From: Roridomyces roridus
Lineage: Eukaryota > Basidiomycota > Agaricomycetes > Agaricales > Mycenaceae
Length of the DNA: 64,000 nt
NCBI GenBank assembly: GCA_029378245.1
Contig: JARKIF010000006.1
Span: forward strand, 1,178,001 to 1,242,000
Reading direction: 5' to 3'
This document shows positions 54,736 through 64,000 of the stretch, one piece after another; the stretch's first letter is position 1, and each line of letters begins with the position of its first letter. The translations under genes were made by a program, and so were the position numbers. The notes below the pieces were generated by a model that made no database searches, was not told the origin of the DNA, and saw only the letters and a list, made by a program, of their open reading frames with translations.

Positions 54736-55020
54736 TCGTTCCGGATTCACACCGGTTGAGGGTTTCCATGCCTCATATCGACTCCTTTAATAGCAGCAGT
54801 CAGCCATCCGCTTCTGAATAGGGTGGGAGATTCCTTGGCAGATCTGGCACATCTACTTCACGGACCTTGGCAAATGTCTACTCCGATCAAATAAGTATGG
54901 ACACTAATCCGAGACACTCATATCCCCTCATGGGCGTCTTGTATCAAAAGGAGGGGCTCCTATGTAAATCAGCAATTCATGTAATCTGAAAAAGAGGAGG
55001 CTCCGCAAATTTACGCCTTC

Positions 55021-55045
55021 GGATGGAATCGAACCATCGTTCAAT
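55021..55045 (-). other. tRNA T-arm-like sequence 2
   Basis: The same GATGGTTCGATTCCATC hairpin, here followed by CGAAGGC, about 305 bp from the first and in the same orientation. An A-box-like TAGCTGCAATGGATAG lies about 70 nt upstream on the minus strand (about 55090-55106), but the acceptor stem does not pair well. Confidence 0.3.
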
Positions 55046-55109
55046 CCCCGAGTGTCAATCCCTGGACCTGTGCTCTGACGGCAATACTATCCATTGCAGC
55101 TACGATAAG

Positions 55110-55579
55110 CATTTGTCCCAGATTTTGACGTGCACCCCGTAAATTGCGGCGCGAACTCTGGGCTCGAATCTTCAGTCTTGGCACGTTCACAACCCTGGTT
55201 GGATTGGATGCGGCCACAGTCAAATATACTTACTCGAGACGAGAAAAATTGTCGAGGCAATTGCAGATGCTTTGGGCTCGAGTCGAACAAGCTCCCGCGG
55301 GAGTAGAAATGACGTCGCAGAAACAGGGCCATCCAACTCAATAATCCGATGGGTGCTTCGTGCAATATCGATAGAGTTACCAGTGAAAGGGGATACAAGA
55401 TGTACTACCCGCCAATCGTCGACGGATTGGCGGCATTGACTCTGTCCTTGGACGAATCTTTCAACCTCTGCTCGTTTGAGTGCTTCGAATAAATACTCAT
55501 CTCACAAATAATTTTTACGTTCAAAAAATGAACCAACGTATACTTGCACCCCCTTCTCGACAAACCCTCCCATTTTGGC
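55110..55579. other. Intergenic, no gene recognised
   Basis: Downstream flank of the F-box gene; no supported feature. Confidence 0.4.
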
Positions 55580-57094
55580 CTATATCTCTGGTGTGAGCTC
55601 GGCATACACATCCCGTCCATCCTCAGAACTGGAAGTGACGTTCCACAGGAAGGAGAACGAAGAAAGGCCATGCGATCGCGCACACAACGCTCCTAGTGCA
55701 TCCAATATTCGCAAATAATGGGGACGAAGTCCGGGATAGACTGCGTCAATGGTAAGGCAACTGATCTTGGGAAGAAGACCGGTTCCAATGGCTTCAATCA
55801 ACGAGCAATTGAAAGCAGGATCCACGGAGAACAGATGGAGTTCGACGACGTTGGGGATGAGGGCAAGGAATTGCTGCGGAGTTACATCTTGAAGCTCCAT
55901 TATCATGTGCAGGCAGCGCAACGGGTGGGACGAGCGAGTGAGAAAGTCGGAGAACGGCTGGAACTCGAGATCGCAGCTCGCCATCGTAAGATGCGCCAAC
56001 GCCGGTAGAGTGAGGTACGATAGCATATAAGCGCTGCTGGAGCTGACGTCTACGCCCGGAAACCTGCCGAGATGAGGGTGAGTGAGGGTGGAGTGTGTTG
56101 GGAATTTGGGTTTCTGGCATGACATGCTTCGCCACCCTCGAGAACCTTCTGGAATATTCCCTTTTGCTGACTGATACAGTTTCTTAGATTTTTGTAGAAC
56201 ATTCTAGTTACATTGTAAAGTAGTATATAAGCCTGCTGAAATGTAGGCGTTGGGCATCCGTTTGCCCTAACACATCTTACCTTAACTGGCTTGCAATTGC
56301 AAACTTGGAATCAGTTCAACACGGATCAACACGCTGACGGCGTAAATCCCAACAGAGTGGGTGAAGATGTGAGGCGGGGAATTTGTGAAATCATTGATCT
56401 GGACAAGTCGGCACTCGACGAGATTCGCAGCTGCGTTGAGCATCCGAATGAATACTGTGGCATCTTGCTCCCAGCTCTCCGACCATGGATACTCGTCGGC
56501 TTCGTCGTCCGAGTCGCAGTACCACTGATTTGCGCGCGCGAGCGTCAAGTTCGTCATGGAGGGGAATCTACGCAACGCTATTATGGCGTCGAGATCCTCA
56601 GGGGAGGATAGATCGAGCTGCAAAGCCTGTATCTGCTCTGCACAACCGTCCACGGGTTCAAGGACGCGCGGGGTATGCGTCTCGTGTCCTTCAAGGGAAA
56701 GTGCCAACGATCGCCCGCCCGCACGAGAGATCCAACTTTCTACGATGGAGTTGTATCCTTCCGAGTTCATCCTGTCGGTGTCGACGATGAGCTCGGTCCA
56801 CAACGCTGGTAGAGTCTCGGCGAAGTGCTTCCACGCGTGGCAGACGTGCAGGAGAACCAATGGCGCCACTTCAAAGTCGACCGTGCGTTGGTCGGGGAGA
56901 CACCGCAGAAAAATGTCCGCTATCAACTCTGGTGGCAATCGTCGGATGGGGTCGAGGATATCGTTGAGTTTCCTTTGTGCGGTATTCCTCTGTTGCTCTA
57001 GGTCGCGCCGCAAGTCCGGGGATTGGAGGGATAAGAGACCAGAGATCTTGGATAACTGCTCACGAAGGGCAGTTGCTGTCGCGTTCGATGCCAT
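55580..57094 (-). pseudogene. F-box/LRR-like protein gene, interrupted by a solo LTR
   Basis: Start 57094 (MASNATATALREQLSKISG). A coiled N-terminal helix leads into the F-box-like core ILDPIRRLPPELIADIFLRCL, then the LHVCHAWKHFAETLPALWTEL segment typical of Agaricomycete F-box proteins, then leucine-rich repeats. At 56354 the frame is cut by a 259-bp solo LTR. It resumes at 56095 (LGRFPGVDVSSSSAYML, ALAHLTMASCDLEF, LTRSSHPLRCLHMIMEL) and ends at 55580 (DVYAELTPEI). Excising the LTR plus one GAGTG copy restores the frame. Such proteins are usually substrate receptors of SCF ubiquitin ligases; the target is unknown. Confidence 0.8.
56096..56354 (-). mobile_element. Solo LTR (259 bp) in the F-box gene
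   Basis: Same family and length as 32601-32859, opposite orientation, flanked by a perfect 5-bp duplication GAGTG (56091-56095 and 56355-56359). The two copies differ at four positions, all C/T or G/A changes at CpG sites. Confidence 0.92.
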
Positions 57095-57206
57095 TTGAGA
57101 TGGGGAGTGGCAAGGATGGTGAAGGAAGAGAACAAAGAGTGGGTGACACGAGGCACCGACCAAATCTGAAATACAAGTCGGTCCGGCAGCCGGGTTTATG
57201 GATCAC

Positions 57207-57319
57207 GATATCTTCCGGGATTCTGCAGAGACGTCCGACTGGGAGGCGCATCGGATGAGTTCGCTGAGCACTTCGTTCGGAAGCCACAGGGTTATTGGAG
57301 CGCGTCGCGTCAGGACCAT
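57207..57319 (-). pseudogene. F-box N-terminal fragment
   Basis: ATG at 57319 opens MVLTRRAPITLWLPNEVLSE, closely matching the start of the F-box gene at 60382 (TLWLPNEVLSEIIRCAFQS). The fragment ends after about 38 codons. A copy of the upstream sequence (GGTCAAAAGCAAGAGG) is also present. Confidence 0.7.
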
Positions 57320-57449
57320 GATGGTCAAAAGCAAGAGGATGGCGTGAGTCGTGTGTCACGTAGAGACAATCAGGTGAGCTGAAAAACGGGCAAATGTCGA
57401 ATGCAACAGATTGTAATTACAGGCGGTGAGACCAAAAAGCCGCGTGGCT

Positions 57450-58803
57450 TCAAGTGCGGCTCAAGCTGGGCGAGAGAAATAACATGAGCCCAGTAAAATG
57501 CCACAAGTAGAGATGAATACCTTGTGTCTTCTGATGGTGCCAGTCACCGATGAACACATGCATCTCTTGTTTGGGGTGGACTTTAACGTCGCGAAGTAAC
57601 ACCTCGCATTCCTCTGGGTCCCCGGTGTCTGTCCTCAGCCGAAAGAACCGAAGCGAACCACGTCGCCTCTCCAGGACGTCGGACACGATGTGGGATTGCC
57701 AGAACGGGAAGCAGTAGACACGCATCGTGAGGGATTGAAGTTGCGGGATGATATCCCGGGCGTAAGCGAAAAGCTCCAACAACGTCGAGGCCTGCCCTGG
57801 CTCAAACCGGATATCGAGCTGAGTGAGAGAGGGAAGGTGACGCAGAACTTCTTCCAACCCTCCGACGTGATAGTAATTGCTCCAGTTGAGCGAGAGTGAC
57901 CGGAGAGGTGGGGAAGACCTGGCCAGAAATGATACAAAGTCGTTTTGAGGGATATCGGGGTCCGAGACGGCGAGGCTGTGGAGAGCGGGCAGTGTAAGAT
58001 ACTGCAAGATGACGGAATTGGCATGTCTGAATTGCTGCCTGTCGAATTGCCCGAGCTTCAGATGTCTCAAAGACACCATATTCAGCGGAGGAACGACCGT
58101 CCGTTCTGAATCTGTGTCGCCGTCTGAATCCGTGTCGTTGTCGTCGACGTCATGGAATTCGAAGCCCACCAAAGTGCAGTCCTCCAGATTGGGCGCATGA
58201 CGCAAGAGCTCCAAGAATCCGCCTCGGAGAGCAAATCCAGAATATGGTTCCGTGCCGAAGCACGTCAAGGTCTTGAGCGAATGGAATGGGGCCGTCAGGC
58301 TTGCAAAGCTGCCGCCCAAAGGGAGATGCAACTCGAGCTTTCGCAGCTGATGCGCGTATCTCCGCACCAAGTAGGCTTCGCTCATCTGCTGCGACGGCAG
58401 ACTTAGTGAGATCGAACAGCCCTTCGCGCGGGTGGCCCATCTGTTTGAAGAGCCTTTCGTGCTTCCTCGCCGTGAGCGGGCCCCCCTTGTCGCCGGCACC
58501 AATCGAAGTCCACAGATACGGCGTGGATAGAGCAATCGCGGTCCATCCATGGCAGACTCGCATGAGCACGCCTGGCACGTCGTCGGGATGGAACGAGGGA
58601 GAGCAGGTTAGACTCTGTACGAAGATCTCCGAGGAAATCTCGAGCGGCAGGCGTGCTACGGGATCGAGGATGGAATTGAGCTGGCGGTGAATGGCGCTCT
58701 TTTGCTTGTCAAGGTCCTTGAGAATCTGGCGGTGTCGGTTGATCGCCAATAGAATCCCATCGAGTTCGGCACGGAGGCTAGATTCTGAGGGGGCAGACGC
58801 CAT
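57450..58803 (-). pseudogene. F-box/LRR-like protein gene with one frameshift
   Basis: Start 58803 (MASAPSESSLRAELDGILLAI). The coiled helix, F-box-like core SILDPVARLPLEISSEIFVQSL and VCHGWTAIALSTPYLWTSI follow. Near 58450, after KHERLFKQ, an apparent extra A shifts the frame; the continuation (ISLSLPSQQMSEAYLVRRYAH, LRKLELHLPLGGSFASL) is in the next frame and runs through LRRs to about 57450-57472 (possible last intron before CCCAG). One indel therefore separates two well-preserved halves. It could be a young pseudogene or a sequencing error. Role by family: SCF substrate receptor. Confidence 0.7.
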
Positions 58804-59059
58804 GGAGGACCGAGGCCAAGAAGAGGGAGCGGATAAATTACATAACATGCTGTGCCGGCCGATGTCAGCCGCCCACCAGTTGGCAGTCGCAATCCAACCA
58901 TCAAGCCATCGGTATTTTCGGGGTGAGGTCAAAGCGGAGCTTTCGCTACTGGAGAGTGCGCTCGTTTGACGCTCGTAATCGAATAACAAATGTAGTAGCC
59001 CACGATGAGGATTTTGTGTTCGGCGTCAACAATATCTTTGATTCAACTCAACCTGAGAT

Positions 59060-60382
59060 TTAGATTTCATCGAACACCGCAAATCCGGCCTGTTCCTCGA
59101 AATCGTCCTCAGAGCACCGTTCCCACTTCTGCCCCACTTTCCTCCGTGCGAGCTGACCTGATGAGCGAGCTAAGTGTTAGATATCCGTGTGCAGAGAAAG
59201 GCTGCGCACCTATACAAACACCTTTGAGAGTCGGACAAGCAGCCACCCATATTTCGAAAACGGCTTCAACGGCTAGTGAGTCGATGGTGTCGGCACCCCA
59301 ATGCGTCACTGCGAAATATGCCAGGCAGGAAAACTGTGATAGTTCCGTACTGATGCGTTTGAGTGCTTCCTGGTATATCAGGTGAGGTGTGAAAAAAATT
59401 GAAATGCGATGGCCGGAGATGACTTACCATGCACGACGCGGGTATCGTCGATGTTTGCAGTTGAAGACTCTGGATGTGGGGCATCCCCGCCCTAAGCGGC
59501 GAGAGAATATCCTCAGCCACAGTCTCCAATGCTCGATCCCTAGGCGAAAGCTCGAGGGACAGAGCGACTGGACGAGCGTGATTGCAATCAATGTGCGATC
59601 CGAGGGTGCGTGCCTTGAGAGCCTGGACATCGCTCGTTGTGAGTTGATCCCAGGGACCGACTCGCAAGGCCCTGAGATTTTGGGTACCGAGTCTGTGGAG
59701 AAACAGTGGCGTCCCCTCGAACCACTGTAAATTCGGGAGAATGGGCTGTTCATCCTCGAGAGTATCGTCCTCGTGGGCTAATACGACTCCCAGGCTGAGC
59801 AGACAGAAACGAGTGATGGATGGATGTCGGATGAGGAATTTGGTAAAATCCGACGGCTTTGAGGCACTGAAATCGCCGATCATGGAGCACCACGAGAGGT
59901 TAGGAAAGACGAGGTGAGCCAGGCGAACGGCTATAGGGGGCTCGTGCCAATCATTGAAAGATAGACGCTCGAGACTCTTCATCAGTTTCATGGCTCCACA
60001 GAAGAGGTCGTGGTCGATTGGAACGTAGCAATTTCTGCGTCTGTACTATGTAGATAGCTATCAGCTGCATCTTCCACGTCAATGGTCAGACTTGCCGAAG
60101 GAACAAGAGAGATCGCACAGTCTCTGCACGTTCAGGATTCTCGATAAAACCGCGAGAAAAATTCTCGATGATGCGTTGGAACGAGCGGTCCCAATTGCTC
60201 AGATGGAGGATGATGTGTCGATTGAGAATGGGTAGGACGAGTGCATGGAATAGTTTGGAGACGCGGCAGAGCGCTGCCCGGTCTGACTGGAAGGCACATC
60301 GAATGATTTCGCTGAGCACTTCGTTTGGGAGCCAGAGGGTTATCAGCATCCGGGCTCTGTGAGCGCGTCGCGTCAGGACCAT
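59060..60382 (-). CDS. F-box/LRR-like protein, intact
   Basis: Start 60382 (MVLTRRAHRARMLITLWLPNEV), with a second Met at 60349 as an alternative. The F-box core LWLPNEVLSEIIRCAFQSDRAALCRVSKLFHALV is partly visible, followed by LRR-type segments. Exon 1 ends at about 60086, exon 2 starts after CATAG (YRRRNCYVPIDHD...), exon 3 starts EALKRISTELSQF after a GTAAGT...CAG intron, and the last exon (after CACTTAG) ends KWERCSEDDFEEQAGF...FDEI at TAA 59060-59062. All joins are in frame. The family gives substrate receptors for SCF ubiquitin ligases. Confidence 0.72.
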
Positions 60383-60399
60383 GATGTTGGTCAAAAGCA

Positions 60400-61330
60400 A
60401 GAGGGTGGCGTCACCTGCAAGTCACTTGGGCTTGAGGCCAGTGCTACGCATGGCAGGTACGATTCTGTTGGTTCCAACACTTTGACCTCCTGCTGGCCTC
60501 TTACAAGTGCTGCAAACAATCTGGGGCCGCTCCGGCTGCCGGCCGCCGATCGGCGGATCACTACTTTATCTTCACTCCATGCTATCCTTATCTTAGACGG
60601 CCTTTCCTTGGCCTTTCCGGGGTGCCAGCCAGACCGGGAGACTCAACTGTGTTTTTGACTTGCAACGGTTGAATACTTGCAAAAGATCACCAATAGATCA
60701 CCTACCGTTGCTAGAAGTTGAACTTTTTGCATCATTTTCGTTGTCCGTGCCGTGCTAAGTATTGCCAGCCTTGTATTTGTCGATCAACATTGGCCGAAGT
60801 CAGCCGATGCGTTCAGCCTCTCAGCCGAGTGCCGAAATTGCATGGGAGTTTATCATGACAAGGCCCGCACTGGACAAAGACTTATCATCAATAATTGTTG
60901 CCCGACGGCAGAATCTTATCACGTCGGAAACTCGGAGGCCGGCGGAGCGAAGGAGCCGATATCACATGTGCTGCATCCAAAAGGATTTAGCTACTGGTTT
61001 GATGGCAAGGGGAGGGTATAAAGAACGATTCCTAACACGTTAGGAATCGTAATGCGTCAGATCAATGCTCGTTGATCACCGACCGGCTACTTACCAGCTT
61101 TCTCCACGACCACCACGACCTCAGACCCAAGAGCTGGAGCTTCAAGTGGTTTGGAGCTAGTTTGAAGCGTTGCACTTGCGGCCTTCCTCAGCGCTCAATG
61201 GATGCCTTGTTAATGCCTTCCATTCCTGGGGAGCCTCTATGTTTCTGATCTTTCTGGGCACCAGGTTAATTCTTTCTCTTTCGGGCATCCGCAGAATATT
61301 ACATTAAATAAATATTATAATACCCTAGAT
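60400..61330. other. Intergenic, no gene recognised
   Basis: Contains the perfect hairpin at 61025-61050 and AT-rich sequence (about 61290-61325) next to the GT90 3' end. No coding frame is supported. Confidence 0.45.
61025..61050. repeat. Perfect 12-bp hairpin with 2-nt loop
   Basis: ACGATTCCTAAC at 61025-61036 is followed after AC by its exact complement to 61050. It may be a binding site, cruciform or MITE relic; no further evidence. Confidence 0.6.
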
Positions 61331-61341
61331 TACATCCTCAT

Positions 61342-63250
61342 CTACTCCATCGCAGCCGGCGGCATCCCATACCGTTGCAACCCCGCCCACTCCAACAAAA
61401 CCGCAGCAAAATAACAATCATTCTGCTCGTCCGTCATCACCCTCTTGGCCACCTCCATACCCCTCAGCTGAATCAACCGCGCTTCCTCCGGGTTCTCATT
61501 CGCCCACCGAATCCGCTCCACGAGGTCCGAAAGGTCCGGCTTGACAGGGACATAATGCTCAAAAGGTCGAAGCCAGTCGTTGAAATACTCCTCAAACAGC
61601 GTGGCCTTGAACACCAGACTCCCACTTTTCAGGAGCAGAAGGAACCGCCCACTGAACGTTGTCCCATCGGCGTCCATCGCGTATCGGAACTTGTACATGT
61701 CCTCCCTCGGCTCGGGCGACTCGGTGATATTGTAGTCGGCCCAGACTTGCGCGCGGTCGCATTCGTCCTCGCAGAGCGTCTCTGCGAACCGCGATATGGA
61801 TACGTCCATCAGGTCCGGGTGGTCTCGAGCGAGGGTCCGGAGCTTGAACCGCATAAAGTGGTGGTAGTTGGAACCCACGATCATGCCCCCGTTGGACATT
61901 CCACGCCAGTAAAGTTGCGGCTTCTTGTCCTCCCAAGGGATATTATCCTCGAACGCGAATTTCCCCGACCACCACGAAGTCTCGTAATAATACTGAATAA
62001 TGGTTTGTTAGCTGCAACCGACCCGAGAGAGCAAGACTGACCTCAGTTGGAAACAGAATATCCGCAAAACAAGGCGACACCTTCGTCATGCTCATCATAG
62101 GATACAAGTCCGTCGTGAACCCAGGCTTGGCGGTCGATATCAAGAACGAATGCTCCTCGTTTACACTTTGCATGAACCCCGTCGCTTCGGTCGGAATATC
62201 GCACCCGCTCTGTGCGCGGAAGAACTCGGCGGTGGGTCGGGGCGCGATGTTGAACGGATCAGCGTCTTTGACTGTAAATGCATTCTCGAGAGCCTTGGGC
62301 GAGCGGAAGTTGAACGCCACGCGCGGCTCGTCCCGGCCGTTGATGAGGAACCTCATGTCGGGCAGGATATGGGAAAACTAGATCCAGAAGTCAGTCGAGT
62401 TTCAACTCACTCGAGAGTTTGACGAACGCACCTTGGAGAAGGTCTCAGGCCAGGCACTGCTATACGACGTATCTCCGTTGAGTTCTGCGCGTCCCTCCCT
62501 CACATCGACGACAGAAATTTCCGAGGAGCTATTCTCCAACCGACTCGCCGCCCGGTCTATCATCGCCTGAAAGAACCCAGGATCCCTCTCCGCAAGCTGG
62601 TAGAACGGCTTGAAATCACGATGAATCCGATCGTACTCGTCGATGAGGCACTTCTTCTCTTGTGCAAAATCGAACCATAGGTCGTAGTGCGGCGGAGGAG
62701 CGTGGTTGGTGTGCAGGGTGTATCGCGCGATGGCTTGCGAGAGGGTGCGGGATTGCCGGGCGTAGAGCGCGTCGACGGCTAGTCGGGCTTGAACTTCTGG
62801 GTCGGTTGGGTCGATCGAGGATTCCGGAGAGGAAGTCTCGTTCGATGGGTAGTCTTCCTCAGACACCAGTTCAAATCCGGCGTCTTCCTCCTCAGCCTCT
62901 GGCATGGGCGTGGCGGCGGCGGGGGAAAGATACGCTCTCGTAGACGTGGCAGGGTTCGAGAAGATTGTATCAGAGGGCGTGGGGGAAGCGGATAAGACCA
63001 TCCGCGGACTCGGAGTTGTCGTCACAAAGAGAACGAAGAGCGATAAGCCCGCTACGACGCCTAGAGTCCGGGACGCCCACATGAGATGACGCCTACCGAG
63101 CGTCGCCATGCATGTCCTCGAGCCTTGGAGCGTCGACGTCCGCTCGTCGTCTGCGCGAGGCGACGTGAGTCCCGAATACGGATCCCGACGTTCACGTAGG
63201 GTAGACGCACCGTTCTTGGCGGAAACTCGGTCGTAATACGGGAGGAGCAT
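61342..63250 (-). CDS. GT90 (CAP10-like) glycosyltransferase, type II membrane protein
   Basis: Exons 62432-63250, 62042-62377 and 61342-61992 splice in phase 0 to 601 residues. A cytoplasmic N-terminus of about 60 residues precedes one TM anchor (LGVVAGLSLFVLFVT), an acidic stem (PEAEEEDAGFELVSEEDYPSNE) and a lumenal catalytic domain. GT90 signatures: FLINGRDEPR, YPMMSMTKVSPCF, QLYWRGMSNGG, RFKLRTLARDHPDL, YKFRYAMDADGTTFSGRFLLLLKSGS partly visible, VFKATLFEEYFNDWLRPFEHY. The family (Cryptococcus Cap10/Cxt-like) transfers xylose or glucose in the Golgi to polysaccharides or proteins. Two displaced fragments of this gene type lie at 35.7 and 42.55 kb. Intact. Confidence 0.9.
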
Positions 63251-64000
63251 AGAGAAAGGAATGTAGTAGAGAGTGGAGGAAGAGGAGTGAGTGATAGTCA
63301 GAGCGAGGTAGCGGGGTGGCTGACAGCGAAACGAATGCCAGCCGAAGTGCGCCACCGCATAGCTGCTCGTAAGTAAGAACGGAGATGAAAGGCTAAGTAT
63401 AGCGTTTAATACCCCATCGGAGATAGTTTCGCAACCTGGTAGTTAGGTACCACCAAACAAGAGGTTCCTAACCTTGCCTAGCTGCGCGAACCTAAAACTC
63501 CGTTCTGCATAAGTTAGCATGTTGAGGAGACGGAAGCTACAGAATTGTCCCCTCGTCTTGGTACAGCGGTTTTCAAAACAGTATAAGTACGGGAAGTTGT
63601 GATCCCGCAACTCAGTTTTCGCTGCCGTGAATCCGTTGTTTCGCTCCATGCAACTCCACAACTCAATTCAACAGCTGTGCAGTGGTGCGGGGGTATTTCC
63701 TCTTGCGTATCGCACGACCCTGGCCGGGCCCGGCAGCCAAAGATAGTCAAGCCAATTATAACTTATGGGTGGAGCACTCCCTCGAAACCGGCCGTATCAT
63801 GTTGAAATGTAGAACAGTCGGAAAGAAAAAGTCGGTGTGCCATTCCCACTCATCCCCCGGAGGGAGTCAAACCCAGTTGCTTTCGATGGTCAGTGTAAAC
63901 TAACAGAGATCCTTGAATCGGGCTAACCAAGAAACTGGACGCGTGGGGCGCCGAAACGCAACCAACCGACGACTGAATTCGCCTCCAGCCACAAGCCCGG
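63251..64000. other. Promoter side of the GT90 gene and window end; no other gene
   Basis: No convincing frame; the first part is the presumed GT90 promoter. Confidence 0.4.

Noticed and set aside
60752..61043. Two overlapping plus-strand frames of about 90 codons before the GT90 gene
   Set aside because: No homology pattern, no splice partners, and the frames run into the 61025 hairpin.
1..64000. CRISPR arrays, bacterial-type operons, prophage or rRNA genes
   Set aside because: No regularly spaced repeats, no Shine-Dalgarno-led gene runs and no rRNA sequence; intron-rich genes show this is fungal nuclear DNA.

Overview
This window is nuclear DNA of a filamentous basidiomycete, most likely an Agaricomycete. 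The evidence is genes cut by many 45-60 bp GT-AG introns, a GH7 cellobiohydrolase with a CBM1 cellulose-binding module, a DUF6535 membrane protein, F-box/LRR-like proteins, a GT90 (CAP10-like) glycosyltransferase and a Ty1/Copia retrotransposon. I cannot name the species. All exon joins are my own reading of splice sites and reading frames; no search or transcript was available.

Layout. 0-10 kb: a degenerate stretch, the 3' exon of a single-pass membrane protein, an intact acidic helix-turn-helix-like gene (2.85-4.43 kb), an MFS transporter pseudogene with its middle replaced by transposon sequence (4.8-6.6 kb), an F-box/LRR-like fragment, and an intact GPI-anchored GH16 glucanase-type gene (7.97-9.57 kb). 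10-18.6 kb: one secreted-protein gene on the minus strand, split by a 4.8 kb young Copia element. 19-26.2 kb: two hAT-type MITEs, two DUF6593-like genes and three EthD-like paralogues. 27.3-33.9 kb: a large RING / von Willebrand A / ubiquitin-conjugating (E2) fusion gene, broken by a solo LTR and an in-frame stop. 34.3-40 kb: two tandem NmrA-like genes and three more DUF6593-like copies. 40.5-41.8 kb: the intact U5 snRNP 40 kDa WD40 gene. 42.5-43 kb: short GT90 and metacaspase fragments. 43.4-47 kb: a DUF6535 gene interrupted by a hAT MITE. 47.9-48.3 kb: a partial, internally deleted copy of the U5-40K gene. 49.1-54.6 kb: a small secreted protein, the GH7 gene and a disordered protein. 55.6-60.4 kb: a row of F-box genes, one hit by a second solo LTR of the same family as the one at 32.6 kb. 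61.3-63.25 kb: an intact GT90 gene.

The main theme is recent mobile-element damage to coding exons. At four loci (secreted protein, RING-vWA-E2, DUF6535, F-box) the element has perfect target-site duplications, and removing the element plus one duplication copy restores an open frame across the junction. The second theme is small-scale duplication: tandem families, plus displaced fragments of genes found intact elsewhere in the window (GT90, U5-40K). The intact housekeeping and secreted-enzyme genes (U5-40K, GH7, GH16, GT90) sit between the damaged ones. No operons, CRISPR arrays, rRNA or convincing tRNA genes were seen.
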